A stretch of DNA of 64,000 bases from Meghimatium bilineatum. Lineage: Eukaryota; Mollusca; Gastropoda; Stylommatophora; Philomycidae. Position numbers and translations under genes: made by a program. Positions 44,184-55,578 of the stretch are shown here, piece after piece. Every line of letters begins with the position of its first letter. The first letter of the stretch is position 1. A model generated the notes under the pieces. That model made no database searches. It saw only the letters and a program-made list of their open reading frames with translations, and was not told where the DNA came from. The stretch spans positions 35,435,382 to 35,499,381 of the forward strand of contig CM067318.1 of assembly GCA_034231615.1 (NCBI GenBank), in the 5' to 3' direction.

Positions 44184-45861
44184 TCAAACTTAATAGTATC
44201 AAGATTTGGCACATTTCTGACAGGCGCATTTGCGGATCGTCCTCTTGAGAAGTTGACGAAGGGGAATGGAATCAAATGATTTCTTATGATCACTAGTCGT
44301 ATCATTCCTCTCAGAATGCTACTCTATGCCTTCAGACAGTACAAATTCTTTCCGTATCATGTTAAGCAACCAAATTGTAAAAGAATATCACAAATAGGCG
44401 TGTGTTTCAGTAACACACACAAAAATAGCAATGTTAATAAGGATGAGTAGGGAAATATGAAATATAACTGGGAAAAAAATAATAAAAGATCAAATAAATA
44501 ATATTGAAAAATATAGACAGTGACGAATATGACGTTTTGGTAAGTCCGAATTTAAGGGAGAGAGGGTTGAAACCTCCTCCTCCCCATCCACCCACTTAGA
44601 AAATTGCAGATAATGAAAATTACATTTAATAATAGAGATCAAGCCAAATATATGTAACCCCTTCTATTAATGGTTTTTTTTTCAAAAGTAAGGTCACCCA
44701 AATGTTAGGAAAATTAAAGAAACGCCAACGAAAAGGAGAAAATTAGCATTTTTAATGTGAACCCTACTACCTTATCGAAGACTGAAAACGGCCCTGCGTT
44801 TTGATCTTTGACATTCGCTAAAAAGCAAAACGTTAACATTCTATGTGAATATGTCAGCTATAACTAGTAAATTCAGATCGGTTCTGTGGCGACCTGGTAC
44901 ACATATGCTCATACCAATGCATATTATACATGTATGGGTCCTTGTCTATTTTTTTAACCCAAAGTACTGGGTTCGAACCCGCCACATGCAATTGTGCATC
45001 CGGACCATCCAGAAAGCAATAACAAACTACAGAAGTATTTATATTGCCTACAAAATCACTACAGCCACAAATACTGGATTGATGGATATATCCTAAAAGA
45101 ATGCTACCAATTTTTTAAGCTAGTAAATATGGAGCTTGTGAATGCGATCCATGAAAACGACTGTGCATTTTCACATACTTTGTTTATCAGTCACTATAGA
45201 AATTCGTATCAATGGCCAGGCACTTGCAGTCGTAAAACGCATAACTGTATTATCTTATAGCCATATCGTACTTTGCTTAGATTACAGTCCAGCTACCAGT
45301 CACCGTGTCAGTTCACGCTTGTCACAAAGATTTGGGCAGTTATCTCCAACATTATTATCTGTCTGATTCAAGATTAATATATAATCGCAACTTGGCATCT
45401 ACTGTGACTGATACATTTTTTCTCCAATGGATCCCTCTTTCGTGCCTTTACAACATAATGCAATCCAATATGTGCAATATGTTATTTTATTAACAATATT
45501 ATAATGTATTTGCAAATTTTAAATAATACATTATAGTTATCTTTTCGGTACTTTTCAAGACGTTCTATAAAGTGTGTACATGTTTTATGGTTAAGTTAAA
45601 CTGATCTCCATGCACAATTTAGGTGAAACGATCATACACGTGCAGTGACGAGATGTTCAAATTTCTGTATCCATGCACTGTTTTTAATATCCTTATCTGT
45701 TCATCCATTCGTAATTATTTATGCACAGTAATATTTAATTTCTACAAATTTGTTTCTTTGTTTATATATTTGTACATATGTTGTTATTGTTTCGTCTCCT
45801 CCAAAAAACAGGCAAGGACCCATACATATATATATGAATGCATACTTTATCTACCTTCATA
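44184..45861. other. Unannotated stretch
   Basis: No supported gene. A palindromic gggttcgaaccc at 44969-44980 resembles a tRNA T-arm, but no tRNA fold accompanies it. Confidence 0.4.
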
Positions 45862-46200
45862 TGAGCAAATGTTAATACATGCATATATCTTCAAGTGGGC
45901 AAATGTTTATGTTAATACATGCATATATCTTCAAGTGGACAAATGTTTACGTTAATACATGCATATATCTTCAAGTGGGCAAATGTTTATGTTAATACAT
46001 GCATATATCTTCAAGTGGGCAAATGTTTATGTTAATACATGCATATATCTTCAAGTGGGCAAATGTTTATGTTAATACATGCATATATCTTTATGTGGGT
46101 GAATGTTTATGTAATGGATGTATTTTTCTTTATGTGAGATAAATGTGTATGTTAATGCTGGTATATATATTTATGTGGACGATTGCATAAGTTAATACAT
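45862..46200. repeat. 40-bp minisatellite
   Basis: Unit gcaaatgtttatgttaatac, atgcatatatcttcaagtgg; about five near-identical copies, then diverged copies to 46200. Confidence 0.93.
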
Positions 46201-46454
46201 GTATCTCTATGTAATGTAAATCTCTGTATGCTGGCGGACTTTTAAAAAAATGATTATGTGGGCGTATTCATGTTTATGCGGATGCATTTACATGCTTGCA
46301 ATTTCTGTGCTTGTAATGTCTTTGTTGCCAAAAGGCAACAAAGGGTTTCAGCGAAAAGAATGTCTGTGTGTGCCCCTTTCATACATCTATGCATTTACTT
46401 TTTTATATGTGAGGATACATATATTTATTTATGTGTGCGTATGTATATATGTAA

Positions 46455-46576
46455 AATGTATGTGTGTATATATGTGATGTGTGTATATATGTGATGTGTG
46501 TATATATGTGATGTGTGTATATATGTGATGTGTGTATATATGTGATGTGTGTATATATGTGATGTGTGTATATATT
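46455..46576. repeat. 17-bp tandem repeat
   Basis: Unit gtgtgtatatatgtgat in about seven copies, ending in a TA run beside an L5 LINE. Confidence 0.95.
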
Positions 46577-46594
46577 ATATATATATATATTCAT

Positions 46595-47111
46595 ACATTC
46601 ATTTTCCTTTAGTGCTGAAGTTAGTGCATAGGGCAGAGGTCAGATCTCTCCAATTCTGTCTGTTCAAATATTATTCAATGCAGTTCTTGAATAGTATGTA
46701 TATTGATTGCTTTACTTTCTCTAAGTATTGTTATTCTGAGTCTTTCTTTTGGTCTACCCCTTGCTCTTTTGCCTGTAGGTATCCATTCAAGAGATTCGTG
46801 GTGTATTCTGTTGATGTATGCGCGTAGGAAATGCCTGATGTAGGACCAACGGCGTTTTCTGATAACATCTGTGATGCAGTTTTGGTGTGCCTCTTCTCTG
46901 ATTTTATCATTCGATTTGAATTCACTCCAATGGGTGTTAGTTATCATACGAAGACATTTGTTCTCGAAACTCAGTAGTTTCTTTTCTGAAGATAAAGAAC
47001 TTTTCCAGCTCTCACATCCATATGATAGCACCGGAATAACGTAGCAATTAAACAAGCGTATTTTCATGATATTGATTTTTACCTCCAGATATTAGACAGT
47101 CTATTAAAGGA
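46595..47111 (-). mobile_element. L5 LINE, 3' half (split by SINE-1)
   Basis: Minus strand reads MKIRLFNCYVIPVLSYGCES, KKLLSFENKCLRMITNTHWS and WIPTGKRARGRPKERLRITI. The 3' end is gacctctgccctatgcacta on the minus strand plus an AATG-type tail, shared with 52330-52405. Confidence 0.88.
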
Positions 47112-47291
47112 AGTTTGTTCTTCTTCTTCTTCTTCTTCTTCTCCTTCAGCGTTCATTCTCAAACTCCTGCTGGGTCTCTCTTGGACCATGATCCATTCTA
47201 GATTTCCAGCAGAATGCAGTCTAGAGAATGGAAATGCTTTGTGTCGACGTTTCATTTGCGCCAATGGCCCAGCACATCCGTCTTTGGCGGA
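47112..47291 (-). mobile_element. SINE-1 inserted in an L5 LINE
   Basis: About 180 bp including a long TTC run (GAA tail on the minus strand). taaaggaa occurs on both sides (47104-47111 and 47292-47299). It contains gcgttcattctcaaactcct and gcgccaatggcccagcacat. Confidence 0.88.
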
Positions 47292-47998
47292 TAAAGGAAT
47301 TTGAAGCTAATGCGATGCGAGTTGTAATTTCTGTCATGACATCACCGATGAGTGTTAATTTACTTCCTAGGTATGAAAATTTGTGTACTTTTTCAAATTG
47401 TTGTCCATTTAAACTAATTGCGTTAGGTGAATTGGTGAAGTCTATAAATTTTGTTTTTGAAGAATTGATTTGGAGACTTAATTAGCCTGCGATGAGTTTT
47501 AATCTATTAGTTCTTGTTTTTTGCATCTTGATGGTTTTCGCTCAATAGTGCAGGATCATCGGTAAAATAAAGGTCTTCTAATGTTGATTTATTGATCCAT
47601 TTAATACCTATATTTACGTTGGATGTTCTTTTTCTCATAGCTAAATCAATTGCGATATTGAATAGCAATGGTGACATAGGGCAGCCTTGTTTAACACCAG
47701 TAATCATAGAGAACCATTCTGAATTGCCTTTTTTCTCCTCTAACACAGTATTTTGAGTTTGCATAGAATAGTTTTATCACATTTATATATTTGTTTTCAA
47801 ATCCATATATTTTTTTTAATTGCCCAAAGCGATGGTTAATTAATGGATGCTGTCGAAAGCTTTTTGAAAATCAACAAAGTCTATTATGAGATTAAATCTA
47901 AATTCTAAGCATTCTTCAATTATTGTTCTAAGAATGAATATATGGCCGAGGCAGGAACGACGTGGTCTAAAGCATGCCTGCTCTTCTCTAAGTCTTAT
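47292..47998 (-). mobile_element. L5 LINE, RT half
   Basis: Minus strand reads RLREEQACFRPRRSCLGHIF, IIDFVDFQKAFDSIH, ITGVKQGCPMSPLLFNIAID and LEDLYFTDDPALLSEN (FTDD in place of F/YADD). The frame breaks near 47765 and 47500. 5'-truncated at a TA run. Confidence 0.88.
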
Positions 47999-48026
47999 AT
48001 GTATATATATATATATAATTCTTACA

Positions 48027-48120
48027 GCTGACGGGAATTGAACCAGGTCCGCGGCTAGCGACATAGAATCGCCTTTCAACTCAGGTAAACAGATTTTCCG
48101 TACTTGACCATCCACGCGTG
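48027..48120 (-). mobile_element. tRNA-like SINE head, copy 2
   Basis: The reverse complement has TTTACCTGAGTTGAAAGG (box A-like) and CTGGTTCAATTCCCGTCAGC (box B). Matches 21165-21256, including the flanking tccgtacttga block. Confidence 0.7.
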
Positions 48121-48199
48121 TGGCGTGTATCACGATTGATCTTACCGCAAACACGTAACTTATGGAGACCGATTCAACTATTTGTTCAGTTTAGAGATC

Positions 48200-48690
48200 A
48201 GCTAATTCATGCATTCATTGGTACCATGCCTTCCGGCGTAGGCGATCATGTCTCTCCACAATCCTCTGTTTGTTATACATTTAAACATAGTTTCTGATGA
48301 TTCTGCATCATGCCAGGCTTTCAAGACATCCAGAATTTTCTCACGTTGTCTTTCTCTGTTTCTCTTACCCTCGATCTTTCCAGTTGTTCCGATGTTCTCC
48401 AGCCCACCTCTTCTCATGACATGACCCAGAAACTGTGATTGTCGTCTTCTAATACAGGTAATAAGTTCTCTATTTGAGTTGATCAGTTGTAGAATTATAG
48501 CATTACTCTTTTTAGCTGTCCATGATATTTTCAACATTCTTCTATAAAACCACATCTCTGTGCCCTCCAGATGTTTTCTTGCAGTATTGTTAATTGTTCA
48601 TGTTTCACTGCCATATAACAGTATGGGATATATGTAACATTTTAGTATATTCTTTCTTTTGGCTTGATTTTTCATGCTTTGGATGTACAA
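48200..48690 (-). mobile_element. L3 LINE C-terminus, largely open
   Basis: Minus strand reads MWFYRRMLKISWTAKKSNAI, RRRQSQFLGHVMRRGGLENI, KIEGKRNRERQREKILDVLK and RDMIAYAGRHGT, with only upstream decay. It ends near 48202 in an AATGA-type tail. Confidence 0.92.
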
Positions 48691-48955
48691 TAGTGGCTTC
48701 TCCTTGCCTTCCGTTGACCTATGACGATCAGCTAATAAAAAGTAATATATTTTCATTTCTTTCGTTCAAGTAGCGTTCACATTTAATGAAACTGCATGTT
48801 TACTATTTCTTGTGGTCTGTATGAACAAAATATGCGATCATATCTCGAAAACTCATTATCTCGTGTATTTGGATGACTTTCTGACTTATGCAATGTTGTG
48901 ATGTCAACAAGAAATGACTCATAGTTTGATGAATAAGCCTACTCGTGAATGGCAT

Positions 48956-49661
48956 TTTTCTTCTTCTTCTTTCGTTCACTTGAAACATGTCTATATCTGT
49001 AATTCTGTCTCCTTAATATAATTACTGTCTTTTGTAGTTCATACAGTGTCCCATAGAGTTTTGATTCCAGTGTTGTTTCCTCTGGCCAATATGTCTGCCT
49101 GAGCGTTTCATGCTCAGAACACTCTTGAAGTATATGTTTGGCACTCTGTGCTCCCTGTCCACATGTACACATGGCTGTGTTGCCAATCTTTAACTTTGTA
49201 TACATGTGACTGCGGAGTCGGTTGTGTCCTGTTCTGAGACGTAGAATTATAACTTGTTCTGGTCTGTTCATAATATGATAGTCATCTTGTGTTGGTGTTT
49301 GTTGCTTTCTTATTGACTTGATCATCTGTTTTTTCTGATGGTAGGTGATTGGTATATCTGGTTGGTCTTCGGCAGCACCTTCCTTAGCCAGTTGGTCTGC
49401 TTTTTCATTTCCTGGTATTCCACAGTGAGAGGGTATCCACTGCATGGTTACCCTATACTGGTAAGACACTTCACTAAGTAGGTTTTTCAAGTCTGTTAGT
49501 TTTCCAGACTGGAGAGCTTGAAGCACTGACCTTGCATCTGTTAGGAATACCACAGACTGTTGGTCAGAGTTGGAGTTCAGCAGTTTTTTAGCTGCCACAC
49601 TAATTGCCTGGATTTCTGCATCATAATTATTGCAGAATTTTCCTGTCGGTGTTCTGATTGT
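48956..49661 (-). mobile_element. L6 LINE, RNase H domain and C-terminus
   Basis: 706 bp flanked by gtgaatggcat (48945-48955) and gtgaatgacat (49662-49672), 10/11. The minus-strand frame is open: NNYDAEIQAISVAAKKLLN, VVFLTDARSVLQAL (RNase H Asp), WIPSHCGIPGNEKADQLAKE (RNase H HCGIxGNExAD), then CTCGQGAQSAKHILQEC zinc-like motif. It ends in a GAA tail (SSERKKKKK). Confidence 0.95.
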
Positions 49662-49914
49662 GTGAATGACATAAATACGGGTAAAAACTGCTATGTACAC
49701 GTGTATAATATATATATATACATACATTGTATTTATTATTAATGTGAAATTGATGTTGGTTACCAAGTTGTATTAATTTATTTATCTGAAAAATAACTGA
49801 ACACTAAAGAAGAGTAACTGAAATTTTTTTTAATATCTATGGTGTTTTTAATATTCTTATATTCTTCTATAAAACCACATTTCTACTGCATTTATTTAAT
49901 GATAATAATTATCA

Positions 49915-50700
49915 TTATTACGTGCCTTCTTCGCTACGAATATTGGATGCAAAAGACCTCCAAAATTCTCTGTTTCTTGTCTTGGTGGTGCGCTCTGCTA
50001 GATCGTAACCTGTCCATTTCGCTATGTTACTCTCCCACTAGTATCTGCTTTCCTCTTGCTCCCTTCTCCTCGACTTTACCCTCAAGTAAGATCTTCAACA
50101 AGTTGTGATGTCTTTTAATATATCCAAGTTTATTTTGTTTGATCTTTATTTCCTTTAATAATTCTTTCTTCATACAACGTGTTGTTTGAACATATTTGTT
50201 ATTTTCTTCTCTTTCCACGATGTTTTCCGTAATTTTCTATATATCCACATCTCAAAGACATCAATTCTGTCTTCTAATTGTTTGTTCATTGTCCAAGTTT
50301 CTTAGCCATACATTAATATAGAATATATGTAGCATTTTATAATTATCGTTTTTAGCGTGTTTGTAATTTGTTTAGATGTTAATATTTTCCTCATGCCATT
50401 GAAAGTACTTTTAGTCATTTCTATTATTGTTTTAACTTCTGCTTCACATCTGCCGTCATTTGTGATTAGGCCTATGTGTCAGAGATATTGACAATGTTCT
50501 AATTGTATTTTATCTCCATGTATTTTATGTTTAGCACCTGTTCTTCTGTGACTTTGCTGATTATTATGGTTGTTTGTTTTTTAATGTTTATATCTAGTCC
50601 ATATTATATTCTTGATATATTGACAATATGTTAGTCTTTATAGTTCATGTTCACTTTCTGCTAAAAGAACAGTGTCATCTGCATATCTCAGGTTGTTTAT
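49915..50700 (-). mobile_element. L1 LINE, decayed longer copy
   Basis: Minus strand reads VKIINNLRYADDTVLLAESE at its 5' end, then TNDGRCEAEVKTIIEMTKST, KCYIYSILMYG and IDVFEMWIYRKLRKTSWKEK, with many stops. It is more complete than 13018-13751 at the 5' side and much older. Confidence 0.88.
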
Positions 50701-50712
50701 TATTTTAACGAT

Positions 50713-50715
<3 letters not shown>

Positions 50716-50757
<42 letters not shown>
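50716..50757. repeat. (AAT)n microsatellite
   Basis: About 14 AAT units next to the 5' end of an L1 copy. Confidence 0.97.
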
Positions 50758-51160
50758 GTTATCATGAAGATGGTTATGATAATAATGAAAGTTCCTGTCA
50801 GAAACTTTCACTAATGTGAAACATTTAGCACAAACATTTATAGCAAGAACACAGAAACATAAAAAAAAACTCATAACACGTGTGTTTATGCATACTACCA
50901 GCCCTTACCAACACGTCACCAAATTGGAGGCGTTGCGTTATCTAGACAGCCATGTGTCAACAACCTTAACAAGTAAGGGTATGTAACTGCAATAAATTCT
51001 CACACATGAATTTTGAAAACTGAGCACCCTTTACTTAACTTATTTGTGATTACCGTTAAATGTCTACAAGGATCTGTACTACACATCAGTCAGCAAATAT
51101 TCACAACCACCATGAATTATATTCTCTTTTTGATGATCCCGGTTAAGTTGAGCCCGATAT

Positions 51161-51463
51161 TTAAGTTATAATTTTACGTCTCAGAACAGGACACAACCGA
51201 CTCCGCAGTCACATGTATACAAAGTTCAAGATTGGCAACACGGCCATGTGTACATGTGGACAGGCGGCACAGAGTGCCAAACATATACTTCAAGAGTGTT
51301 CTGAGTATGAAACGCCGAGGCGGACATATTGGCCAGAGGAAACAACTGGAATCAAAGCTCTATGGGACACTGTATGAACTACAAAAGACAGTGAGTTTTA
51401 TTAAGGAGACAGAATTACAGATATAGACATGTTTCAAGTGAACGAAAGAAGAAGAAGAAGAAG
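51161..51463 (+). mobile_element. L6 LINE tail with 10-bp target duplication
   Basis: Flanked by agcccgatat at 51151-51160 and 51464-51473. It encodes the same end as 48956-49661 (VIILRLRTGHN, SHMYTKFKIGNTAMCTCG), with frame shifts later, and ends in GAA repeats. Confidence 0.92.
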
Positions 51464-51473
51464 AGCCCGATAT

Positions 51474-52082
51474 GTATATCAGCAATTACAGAATAAACTT
51501 CGTAAACTAACTCCATCTTTTTGGAAACAAAATGGTACTATCACAGTAGCATGATGCCATGTGTTTTCGGTTAGACATAAGTGGCAGGAATGGAGAAAGA
51601 CCAAGGCGCGTTTAACGGTCACCGTAATTACTTAAAAAGAAAATGGGCGCCATCAATGTAACTGTCCTGGACTCTTTGATATATTTGTTCGATTGAAAGC
51701 TCACTTGTGTTTCATAACAGTTGTCAGCATATGCCCGCGTCACACATCTGAAAGCGTTATGGCGGCTAAAATATGTGAGGTTGGCTAGTACGTTCTACGC
51801 CCATCTTGTTCTATCTATGAAAGAGCTCACATTTTGTCCATGTACATTCTGGATGCCATGGATACGCGAACTCAATTACATTGTGTCAGTGTATCGAAAG
51901 GCGTCCCCCAGCAGACGTTGTAGACCGATGTGAGTAATGTGAGACAGAAAGGCATCCTGGAAATCTACTGTACCCTGACAATCACCTCTCTTGACCGTCG
52001 AGCCTTGTATGGTCAGACAACGTGGGTATTAACAGCTTCAAACAGAGTAGAATACTGTAGTCGATTCAAGAGACAAAAACGA
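51474..52082. other. Unannotated stretch, GC-richer than surroundings
   Basis: No repeat family recognised. Contains aaatgggcgccatc (51640s) and gttatggcggctaaa (51755s), which resemble animal promoter-proximal motifs, but no gene start can be confirmed. Confidence 0.35.
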
Positions 52083-52310
52083 ATGATGAAAAACTTTTCT
52101 CTCATCTCTATTACATTCCTGCTCTTACTATCATGTTATTCAGCATCCGAATTGGACTCTGAGCCATCTGAAGACTCACAAATAAACAAAGCTAATTTGA
52201 CATTTTTCAGCCATGCTCATTCTTCCTTGCAAAGGAAGAACACTCTAAGGTTCTATAACTGCAACAATGTTCATCTGTGGAATATTAAAGAATTAACACC
52301 CTTTACTTAG
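52083..52310 (+). CDS. Possible small secreted protein ORF (75 residues)
   Basis: From the ATG at 52083 the frame reads MMKNFSLISITFLLLLSCYS, then ASELDSEPSEDSQINKAN and an undistinguished basic/Asn-rich end. The first 22 residues have the n-region, hydrophobic core and small-residue cleavage site (SYSA|S) of a signal peptide, followed by an acidic stretch. The same frame is open upstream to 51930, so another start is possible. No homologous domain, no conserved splice site and no second copy in the window. It could be chance in AT-rich DNA or the first exon of a secreted protein. Confidence 0.22.
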   Translation: MMKNFSLISITFLLLLSCYSASELDSEPSEDSQINKANLTFFSHAHSSLQRKNTLRFYNCNNVHLWNIKELTPFT

Positions 52311-52329
52311 TTTTTAAACAAACATAATA

Positions 52330-52405
52330 ACATGGAAAGAAGATCTGACCTCTGCCCTGTGCACTAACTTCAGCGTTAATAAAAATGAATGAATGAACAA
52401 ATAAA
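52330..52405 (+). mobile_element. Short L5 LINE 3' end
   Basis: agatctgacctctgccctgt and gcactaacttcagcg match the 3' end of the L5 copy at 46595 in reverse, followed by AATG repeats. Very short 5' truncation. Confidence 0.8.
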
Positions 52406-52409
52406 TGAA

Positions 52410-52590
52410 TGAGTTATGTTGATTAACCTCTTCGCCAGTTTTCACACCTTATTAATGTGGGTTGTTCCAAATATATATTTCTGATCAGCGTCTCCTCCAT
52501 TTATAGGCCCCCCCCTACCTATCTCTTGGAGACATTCACTTAATTTCTCATGTTGGATTTTGTCAAAAGTCTTGCTGTAGTCCATGAAAG
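52410..52590 (-). mobile_element. LINE RT fragment (inverted relative to 52650-52910)
   Basis: Minus strand reads ISFMDYSKTFDKIQHEKLSE then CLQEIG, the RT motif with the first catalytic Asp (FMDYSKAFD). Decays toward 52410. Confidence 0.82.
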
Positions 52591-52649
52591 AAATTTTAGA
52601 AGTTATATAAAACCAATTCTTCTATATGTAAGTCAATTCTTGGATAACC

Positions 52650-52910
52650 AGTGGAATAGTTAAAAAAAAATGATATAGAAACAGTAGAAATGTTGTTTTA
52701 TAGAAGAATGTTGAGAACAAAATAGACAGATGAAAAGCGTAATAAAGCTACCTTGTAAGAAGTTAATTTAAAAATCAAAAAGAGTGGGGAAAGACCAAGA
52801 TAGAAGATTTTATAGATAATCTGGCATTGTAGCACGGGAGAACATTGGTATTGAAAATTATTGACATTACACAAAATTAAAGACCGAGACACGATAGTCA
52901 ATGCATCTCA
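52650..52910 (+). mobile_element. L3-type LINE C-terminal fragment
   Basis: Reads ETVEMLFYRRMLRTK then TDEKRNKATL, the MWFYRRMLR region of L3. Lies head-to-head with the inverted RT piece at 52410-52590. Confidence 0.72.
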
Positions 52911-53374
52911 ACATGGACAATAAAAAGAAGAATATATACAAGCTCAGTTATAAAAAATATAATCGGTTAGGGTTAAAGGTCACCTCTTCAAGAAACAGAC
53001 TGATGGAATAGGATTACATACCACATACGAAATCACAAAACATTTCGCAATCTTGACAATGAGCGATAACAAAATACTAGAGAAATAATAACACTATGTT
53101 TCAGAATAATGAAGAGAAACAAATATAATTGTTGTTGTTTCGATCCACATAAATAACCACTGATTAGTATTACAGGGGCAAAGGGTTGTTATGCCCTGAA
53201 TGTGATCTGTTAGGATCTGAGGTTGCCATCTTTTCCTTGCTGCACTGTGCCAGCTCTAGGCCTATATATAGGCATACTCTATCTAACATGCATATGTGGC
53301 TGTAACTCATCAATAAATCCTCTTTACATATAAACTGTTCATTATATCAATATGTCTTCAACATCAAGCAATCA

Positions 53375-53830
53375 CAAGATAAAACACGAAATTAATACCA
53401 ATGAAGTATTTCACGTAGTTTAAGCCACATAGGAAAAATCTTTAGCAAGATACTATAGAGAAAGATGCGCGCATATATAGAACTACAGCTAAACAACACA
53501 AAATTAGGCTTTTGGAAAAATAAAAGCTGTACAGGCGCAATCTTTGCACTCAAACAACTTTCAGAAAGAGCAACAGAACATAATCAAGACGTATATCTGG
53601 CTTTCGTGGATCAAGAAAAAACTTTTGACAGAGTGAATAGAGCACAACTATGGATAACACTTCAGACATCTGCTAAGCCTATGTCAGAGCATAAACGCCA
53701 ATAGTCAATGCGCAGTCAGAACGAGCACATGTACATTGGATAATTTCCAGTCACTAGGGAGTGAGACAGGAATGTGTACTATCTCACATATTGTTCATAA
53801 TATACATAGATCACATTTCCAAAGTAGAGA
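53375..53830 (+). mobile_element. LINE RT fragment
   Basis: Reads MRAYIELQLNNTKLGFWKNK, SCTGAIFALKQLSERATEHN, LAFVDQEKTFDRVNRAQLW and, later, RQECVLSHILFIIYID. Closest in style to the L4 RT pieces. Confidence 0.85.
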
Positions 53831-54460
53831 TCACATGGAAAGTTTACAGAGCAGTGGTACTTCCAGTGCTGCTATACGCTAGTGAAACATGGACTGTGTA
53901 GGCCTATAGACGCCATGTGAAAAAAAAGCAATCACTTTCACACAACTTGTTTCAGAAAAGTTATGAACATCAGATGGCAAGACAAGATTCCAGATACCAC
54001 TGTACTCGATATAGCTGGTATCCCCAGCATTTACACTATCCTGATGCAGACACAGATTCGTTGGGCAGGTCATTTGGTGCGTATACCAGACCATCGTCTG
54101 CCAAAAATACTTCACTATAGTGAGCTGAAGAAGGGTACACGATCTCATGGTGGCCAAAAGAAGCGCTATAAGGACTCGTTAAAGACCTCACTGAAAGCCT
54201 TAGCAATAGACCAAGATACATGGGAAGAACTTGCGCAAAATAGATCTACATGGCGTTCTACAATCAAAAAGAGCGCATCATCTTGTGAAAAGAGGAGAAA
54301 TGCAGCAGCTCAACAGAGGAGTGCAGCTAGAAAGTCACGGATAGACCAAGATCCGTCTACAGTCGTCATTCCATGCCGGAACTTCCCAATGACATTTACA
54401 GCTCGAATAGGGCTCATGAGTCATCTACGAACTCATAATCATGGACAAAACTCTAATTGA
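53831..54460 (+). mobile_element. LINE C-terminus with terminal zinc-finger-like motif
   Basis: VYRAVVLPVLLYASETWTV, then an open frame from 53963: MNIRWQDKIPDTTVLDIAGI, QIRWAGHLVRIPDHRLPKIL, HGGQKKRYKDSLKTSLKALA and WEELAQNRSTWRSTI. It ends CRNFPMTFTARIGLMSHLRT, a C2H2-like tail in which the expected first Cys is unclear. The last 165 codons are uninterrupted. Confidence 0.88.
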
Positions 54461-54721
54461 ATTTTCAAAAGTGGATATAACAAATGATCATCATCACTTG
54501 TGATGGATGAACACCCGATCACATTTGCAAAGTAGCAATGACAACGGAAGTAAGCAATTTGAAGGATAGCTTAAGCTATCGATATCAGATCTTGGATGTG
54601 GTCCTGACAGCAAGAATAGACGTAACGAAGTTGTAGATAGGCCTACAAAGTTTGTAACCAGTAAAATGAAGTTGTAGATACAAAATTAGTAACCGGTAGA
54701 AATAAACGTAAGTTCTTAAGA

Positions 54722-55578
54722 GTGATCTGATATGCCTCTATACTTTGTGCAGTCCCTCTTACTGCCTTTTTTCTTTCAGATGGGAACAATCACCGCTACA
54801 TTCCACTCCTGTGGTGTCTTTTGTGTCTTCCATATCACATTTAACAGTCTGTGTAGCCACTTTACGCCTGTCCTTGCTTGCATTTTTATTAGTTCTATAG
54901 GTATGCAGTCTATTCCTGGTGCTTTGCTATTTGGTGCATGTTTAACAGCGCCTTCAATTTCGGATTTCAGGATGTATGATTCTAGGTCTTCTTCTATTGT
55001 TTTTATTGTTGTAATCACTTCTTCCTTTAGGTTTAATTGTTGATTGAAGCAATTGTTCCATCTTTCCATTATTTCTTGAGACCTATGTAGTGTGTTGCCG
55101 TATTCATCGTTGATTACTTCTGTTGTTTGTGTCTTTTTTACTTATCATGTTTTATACTTTCTTGTAGAATATCTTTGGTGCGTTGTGTTTATTCTTTGTT
55201 ACGCATTTCTCCGAATTCTTATCATGACTTAGTTTTTGCAGATTTGATGATTTTCTTGGTGTTAATCTTTGCAGTTTTGTATGCTAAGTAATCTTCATGC
55301 ATTTTGTTTGTTGCCCATTTCTAGTATTTTTTTAAAAATCTTTCCTTGTATTCTTTACCTTTTCTGTCCACCAAACTGTTATTTTTTATTTCGTGCCTTT
55401 ATGGAATTATAACCGCATAGCCTATGTTTCCTGCTGTTTGTATTATGGCATTTTTGAAATATTTCCATTCTTCTTCTATGTGATGGGTATTCTCTAGTAA
55501 CATTGCAAATTCTTTGTTAACTTCCTGGATATATTTTTCGCGCATGTTTAGTTCTTCCAATTTCTGCATATTTAGTAT
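54722..55578 (-). mobile_element. LINE connector and RT start, inverted
   Basis: Minus strand reads EELNMREKYIQEVNKEFAML, IEEEWKYFKNAIIQTAGNIG, then EIEGAVKHAPNSKAPGIDCI, PIELIK, VIVPI and KKKGSKRDCTKYRGIS, the segment between endonuclease and RT plus RT motif 0. It stops just where a plus-strand LINE piece begins. Confidence 0.85.

Noticed and set aside
44960-44985. Possible tRNA T-arm (gggttcgaaccc)
   Set aside because: No acceptor, D-arm or anticodon arm at the right distance on either strand; the motif is simply palindromic.
45623-45955. 110-codon plus frame with hydrophobic stretches
   Set aside because: AT-rich sequence running into the 40-bp minisatellite; no conserved motif.
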